Assembly: GCA_964398805.1 (NCBI GenBank)
Contig: CAYNNI010000024.1
Location: 1 to 9,016, forward strand
Direction: 5' to 3'
DNA: 9,016 nucleotides
Source of the DNA: CAISDH01 sp964398805
GTDB taxonomy: Archaea; Micrarchaeota; Micrarchaeia; Micrarchaeales; Micrarchaeaceae
The notes below the pieces were generated by a model, which did not search any database, was not told the origin of the DNA, and worked only from the letters and a program-made list of their open reading frames with translations. The position numbers were made by a program, and so were the translations under genes. Shown here in pieces: positions 7,016 to 9,016 of this stretch (the first letter of the stretch is position 1; every line of letters begins with the position of its first letter).

Positions 7016-7543
7016 ATGGACAAGGACGACAAAAAGGAGAAGGGACAGGAAAAGGCGCGCCGCGCGCGCCGACTAGCGCCGTTCGGCCTCGGCTCAGACT
7101 GGGATCCTTTCAGGCGCCTGGCACCTTTCTTTGACGTAGGCATGGATCCTTTCAGGAACACTGCGCTCTCTTTCAGCAGGTACCCTTCCAGGCTATCCGA
7201 GTACATGAATGCAGGCCTCGCCATGCCGCGAGTTGACATCGCGGACAACGGCGACTCCTTCACGGTAAGCGCAGACATGCCTGGCGTGGACAAGAAGGAC
7301 ATAAAGCTGACCATAACCGATGAGAGCATAACCATACGCGCGAGCAGGGCCCAGGAAAGGGAGAGCACCGGCAAGAACTTCTACTCCAGGGAGCGCTCCG
7401 CAGTTGGCTACTTCCGCACGATAAGCATGCCCGCAGAGATAAGGCGCGACAGCGCAAAGGCGAAGTACGAGAACGGGACCCTGCGCATAGACGTGAAGAA
7501 GGCGAGGCCAGCAGCAAAGAGCAGGAACGTGGAAGTGGAATGA
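7016..7543 (+). CDS. Small heat shock protein, Hsp20/alpha-crystallin family
   Basis: Hsp20 proteins form oligomers that hold unfolding proteins without ATP until Hsp70 takes them over. The 175 residues comprise a basic N-terminus (KKEKGQEKARRARR), a Phe-rich arm containing two WDPFR/MDPFR repeats (29-33 and 43-47), the alpha-crystallin domain (about 70-162) with PRVDIAD, ADMPGVDKKDIKLTI and the late NGTLRIDV motif, and a short tail ending NVEVE. The VEV at 172-174 can act as the I-x-I/V motif that docks neighbouring dimers. The length is typical. It is transcribed away from the regulator-grpE-dnaK-dnaJ operon and shares its promoter region, which fits a common heat-shock regulon. Confidence 0.96.
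   Translation: MDKDDKKEKGQEKARRARRLAPFGLGSDWDPFRRLAPFFDVGMDPFRNTALSFSRYPSRLSEYMNAGLAMPRVDIADNGDSFTVSADMPGVDKKDIKLTITDESITIRASRAQERESTGKNFYSRERSAVGYFRTISMPAEIRRDSAKAKYENGTLRIDVKKARPAAKSRNVEVE
7102..7156 (+). repeat. Two 13-bp direct repeats within hsp20
   Basis: GGATCCTTTCAGG occurs at 7102-7114 and again at 7144-7156, 42 bases apart and therefore in the same frame. Both copies encode DPFR in the variable N-terminal arm. This suggests a small in-frame duplication in the part of the protein that contacts clients. Confidence 0.6.
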
Positions 7544-7552
7544 GCCCCGCTA

Positions 7553-7572
7553 CGAGCGGAGATGGCCGCTCG
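7553..7572. repeat. Hairpin after the hsp20 stop codon
   Basis: CGAGCGG at 7553-7559 pairs with CCGCTCG at 7566-7572 across a six-base loop, ten bases after the hsp20 stop. There is no T-run after it, so it is not an evident archaeal terminator; it may stabilise the hsp20 3' end. The rest of the stretch from 7573 to 7694 is GC-rich and shows no tRNA or other RNA gene that I could recognise on either strand. Confidence 0.35.
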
Positions 7573-7694
7573 CGCGACGCGAGGCCGGGCAGGCAGCGTT
7601 CCCTCGGCGTCCCCGCTCCTTCTATCACACCGCAGCAGCAGAGAACGCCGCAGCGCCAAGCCGATAACTCCGCTGCGGCTTCCGCTAGAGCCTA

Positions 7695-8531
7695 TTGGAC
7701 AACCGAACCCCCGGGGGTGGTGGCTACCATGAGGGCCCTGAACAACCGCTAGAGGTGGAGATCAAGCCGGAGTTCGCTTACGCGCAGCTACCAGAACCCC
7801 GCAGGGAGCTCAAGGAGTACGTGAGGGACAGGCTGGAGGGCATGGGCAAGGGCCAGATAGAGGAGCTACGGAGCTCCATCAAGGACTACTACCTCGGACG
7901 CTTCACTAGGCCCAAGACGGCCAAATACGGCTCCCTGAACAAGGGCTTCACCGAGCACCAGCTCCAAGCCTTCCTAATCTCCATACCCAACCCCAAGCAC
8001 GCCCTCCTGTTCAAGGTTCAGGCGGAGCTCGGCCTGCGCATAGGCGAGGCGGTCAAGATCAATATAAAGGACATAGACTTTGAGAGCAGGGAGCTTACCA
8101 TACGCACGGAGAAGGCCCGCCAGCTTGACAGCCTGATAATACCCGTGCCGCTGTTCAGGGAGCTCCTAGCGTTCATAAAGGCCAATTCCGGCCAGATAGA
8201 GCAGAATCAGGGCTACGTCTTCTTCAGGGAAGCCAAGTTCAGCACCCGCAAGGAGCCGTGGCTTGAGCTCAACTACATAAGGCACATGTTCAGGGAGTGC
8301 GTGGAGCAGGCGGGGCTGGACGAGGCCTATGATATGAGCGAGGAGCGCGGCGGCAGGACGCCGCGAAAGCTCCATTTGCTCACGACGCACAGCCTAGGGC
8401 ACTATGCCATAACTAGGTTCGCTAGGAGCACCAACGGCAACGTGGTGCTCACCTCCCGCTTCGCACGGCACAGGGACATGAGCACCACGAGCAGATACAT
8501 AAGCACGGACAAAAAGAGCTCTACGACGTGA
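7695..8531 (+). CDS. Tyrosine recombinase/integrase, probably inactivated
   Basis: Tyrosine recombinases cut and rejoin DNA at specific sites for element integration or chromosome-dimer resolution. The 278-residue ORF (TTG at 7695; later starts GTG 7755 and ATG 7842 are possible, none with a clear ribosome binding site) contains the C-terminal catalytic domain: Arg115 in GLRIGEAV, Lys140 on the beta hairpin, His232 opening the HxxR box, His259 and the nucleophile Tyr268 in TTSRYIS. The HxxR box reads HSLG, so the second catalytic arginine is Gly235 (GGG, one base from AGG). Shortly after Tyr268, at 8511-8516, the frame appears to shift: the -1 frame carries on to 8584 as ELYDVIDALAVGEVAMLKKLVR, like a normal C-terminal helix. 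The N-terminal core-binding region looks short. Base and codon use (many ATA and AGG codons) resemble the host. I read it as a resident, decaying integrase; sequencing error is the alternative. Confidence 0.8.
   Translation: MDNRTPGGGGYHEGPEQPLEVEIKPEFAYAQLPEPRRELKEYVRDRLEGMGKGQIEELRSSIKDYYLGRFTRPKTAKYGSLNKGFTEHQLQAFLISIPNPKHALLFKVQAELGLRIGEAVKINIKDIDFESRELTIRTEKARQLDSLIIPVPLFRELLAFIKANSGQIEQNQGYVFFREAKFSTRKEPWLELNYIRHMFRECVEQAGLDEAYDMSEERGGRTPRKLHLLTTHSLGHYAITRFARSTNGNVVLTSRFARHRDMSTTSRYISTDKKSSTT
7707..7718. repeat. Perfect 12-bp GC palindrome at the 5' end of the recombinase gene
   Basis: ACCCCCGGGGGT is its own reverse complement. It lies between the TTG (7695) and GTG (7755) start candidates of the recombinase. 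It could be a binding site or part of the attachment region, or it may be chance in GC-rich DNA. Confidence 0.3.
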
Positions 8532-8584
8532 TAGATGCGCTAGCTGTGGGCGAGGTAGCGATGCTGAAGAAGCTGGTAAGATGA
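8532..8584 (+). other. Out-of-frame remnant of the recombinase C-terminus
   Basis: In the -1 frame relative to the recombinase, codons from 8516 to the TGA at 8582-8584 encode about 22 residues (ELYDVIDALAVG and onward) with the look of the amphipathic C-terminal helix usual after the catalytic tyrosine. The step occurs in an A-run (CAAAAAG, 8510-8516). One extra A would restore a continuous protein ending at 8584. Confidence 0.55.
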
Positions 8585-8654
8585 AGAGATGCAGGAGCTT
8601 GGAATAGAGCCCACTTTTGCAAACAAATAAGAAAGTTTCAAAGCAAGCTAATCT

Positions 8655-8891
8655 GTGGCAGGCTTCATATACATAAAGATAAGATGCAGAGAATGCGGTA
8701 AAAGGGTTATTGCAACCTGCCCAATTCCCGATAGACAAGAACCTTTAGGGGATTATGAAATACAGAAGCATAAGATAAAAGGATTCTTCTCGCCGATATG
8801 TAGGGCTTCTGGTCGAATGATACCACGAATCAGGGGGAGAAAAAGAAGAGTAGTAAAGAAGATAATAAGGATAGTAAGAAGGCGGCGTTAA
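8655..8891 (+). CDS. Small basic Cys-containing hypothetical protein
   Basis: I do not recognise this 78-residue protein. It has CRECGK (Cys11, Cys14), Cys22 and Cys49, which could make a zinc-binding site, and a strongly basic C-terminus rich in Arg, Lys, Ile and Val ending RIVRRRR; no membrane segment is seen. The start is GTG at 8655 without a ribosome binding site. An A/T-rich element at 8621-8631 (aaacaaataag) is about 28 bases upstream and could drive a leaderless transcript. GC content here is about 40% by hand count, far below the upstream genes, and codons such as AGA, ATT and GAT replace the host preferences, so the segment is probably foreign. The ORF could still be a chance reading frame; the Cys pairs and the length are the main support. 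Confidence 0.4.
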   Translation: MAGFIYIKIRCRECGKRVIATCPIPDRQEPLGDYEIQKHKIKGFFSPICRASGRMIPRIRGRKRRVVKKIIRIVRRRR

Positions 8892-8906
8892 CAATGTGAG
8901 CGGGAA

Positions 8907-8931
8907 ATCCCACATGCTTTAGCGGTGGGAT
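8907..8931 (+). repeat. Hairpin resembling an IS200/IS605-type right end
   Basis: ATCCCAC at 8907-8913 pairs with GTGGGAT at 8925-8931. Inside, after a small bulge, GC pairs with GC around a TTTA loop (the strand reads GCTTTAGC). Hairpins with a CTTTAG core are characteristic of the right end of many IS200/IS605 elements and of the 3' end of TnpB guide RNAs. No TnpB or TnpA reading frame is visible before it, so at most this is a remnant or a small non-autonomous copy. It could equally be an unrelated hairpin or terminator. Confidence 0.35.
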
Positions 8932-8954
8932 GAAAGCTAGGGCGGAAACGGAAG

Positions 8955-9016
8955 ATGAGTATGGGTGCATATAACGGCGAAAGAGATATATATTTTGTTG
9001 GAGGACAGGATAGCAA
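8955..9016 (+). CDS. Possible start of a gene running past the window end
   Basis: An ORF from ATG 8955 (or ATG 8961) stays open to the window end and reads MSMGAYNGERDIYFVGGQDS. GGAAG sits directly before the ATG, closer than a ribosome binding site normally does. About 20 residues are too few to assign a family. The strong TATA-like element at 8986-8996 falls inside it and suggests an alternative: that the real gene starts beyond 9016. Confidence 0.2.
   Translation, partial: MSMGAYNGERDIYFVGGQDS
8979..8996 (+). promoter_or_regulatory. Candidate BRE/TATA promoter at the window end
   Basis: The purine-rich cgaaag (8979-8984) followed by atatatatttt (8986-8996) has the form of an archaeal BRE plus TATA box. 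Transcription would begin around 9013-9016, for a gene outside the window. It competes with the reading of this stretch as coding sequence. Confidence 0.35.

Noticed and set aside
7544..7720. tRNA gene as integration target for the recombinase
   Set aside because: I looked for a T-loop, anticodon arm and acceptor pairing on both strands; the GTTC-containing stretches do not form the required stems.
7540..7752. 70-codon open frame starting in an ATGA overlap with the hsp20 stop
   Set aside because: The overlap and an upstream GGAAGTGGA are suggestive, but the product is low-complexity (Pro, Gln, Arg, Ala), has no recognisable features and runs into the recombinase in a different frame. I consider it a chance frame in GC-rich DNA.
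8394..8738. Minus-strand open frame of 114 codons across the recombinase end and the low-GC region
   Set aside because: It spans the composition break, is mostly antisense to the recombinase, and has no ribosome binding site or recognisable domain.
1..9016. CRISPR array or tandem repeats
   Set aside because: No regularly spaced repeats were seen on reading the window; the only direct repeat noticed is the short pair within hsp20.

Overview
The window is archaeal. It opens with the C-terminal part of an archaeal 20S proteasome beta subunit. This is followed by an archaea-only KH/metallo-beta-lactamase/beta-CASP RNase (aCPSF1/FttA), an archaeal-type NMN adenylyltransferase, a complete bacterial-style Hsp70 set (GrpE, DnaK, DnaJ), an Hsp20 and a tyrosine recombinase. 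The core is GC-rich and makes heavy use of the ATA isoleucine codon. High GC, compact spacing and the presence of DnaK/DnaJ/GrpE would fit a Micrarchaeota-like (DPANN) or other euryarchaeal genome, but the lineage is inference and cannot be fixed from these genes by eye.

Layout: (1) 3-389, + strand, 3' part of psmB. (2) 461-2407, + strand, aCPSF1, followed by an NMN adenylyltransferase (to 2948) whose conserved N-terminal motif lies upstream of its first ATG and has no ordinary start codon. (3) 2951-6903, - strand, a compact four-gene operon read as winged-helix regulator, grpE, dnaK, dnaJ, with gaps of 14, 18 and 27 bases. It meets the NMN adenylyltransferase gene tail to tail with only 2 bases between stop codons. 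(4) 6904-7015, an AT-rich divergent promoter region with a central TATA-like element and short dyads, one of them an 8-bp inverted repeat just before hsp20. (5) 7016-7543, + strand, hsp20. (6) 7544-8584, a GC-rich gap with a hairpin, then a tyrosine recombinase gene that keeps most catalytic residues but has Gly where the second catalytic Arg belongs and appears frameshifted at its extreme C-terminus. (7) 8585-9016, a sharp drop in GC (about 40% by hand count, against 60-68% upstream), with one small basic Cys-containing ORF, a hairpin resembling the right end of IS200/IS605-type elements, and the possible start of another gene.

Functional reading: regions 3-5 form a protein-quality-control island. 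DnaK, with DnaJ and GrpE, folds and disaggregates, Hsp20 holds unfolding clients, and the winged-helix protein at the head of the operon is the natural candidate for the repressor of both the chaperone operon and the divergent hsp20. The proteasome subunit upstream is thematically related but belongs to a separate, widely conserved psmB-aCPSF1 neighbourhood. The recombinase and the low-GC tail look like the decayed edge of acquired DNA. I found no CRISPR array, rRNA or tRNA gene, or complete transposon. The most unusual points are the proposed regulator-chaperone regulon and its dyad, the NMN adenylyltransferase without a start codon, and the damaged recombinase next to a composition break.
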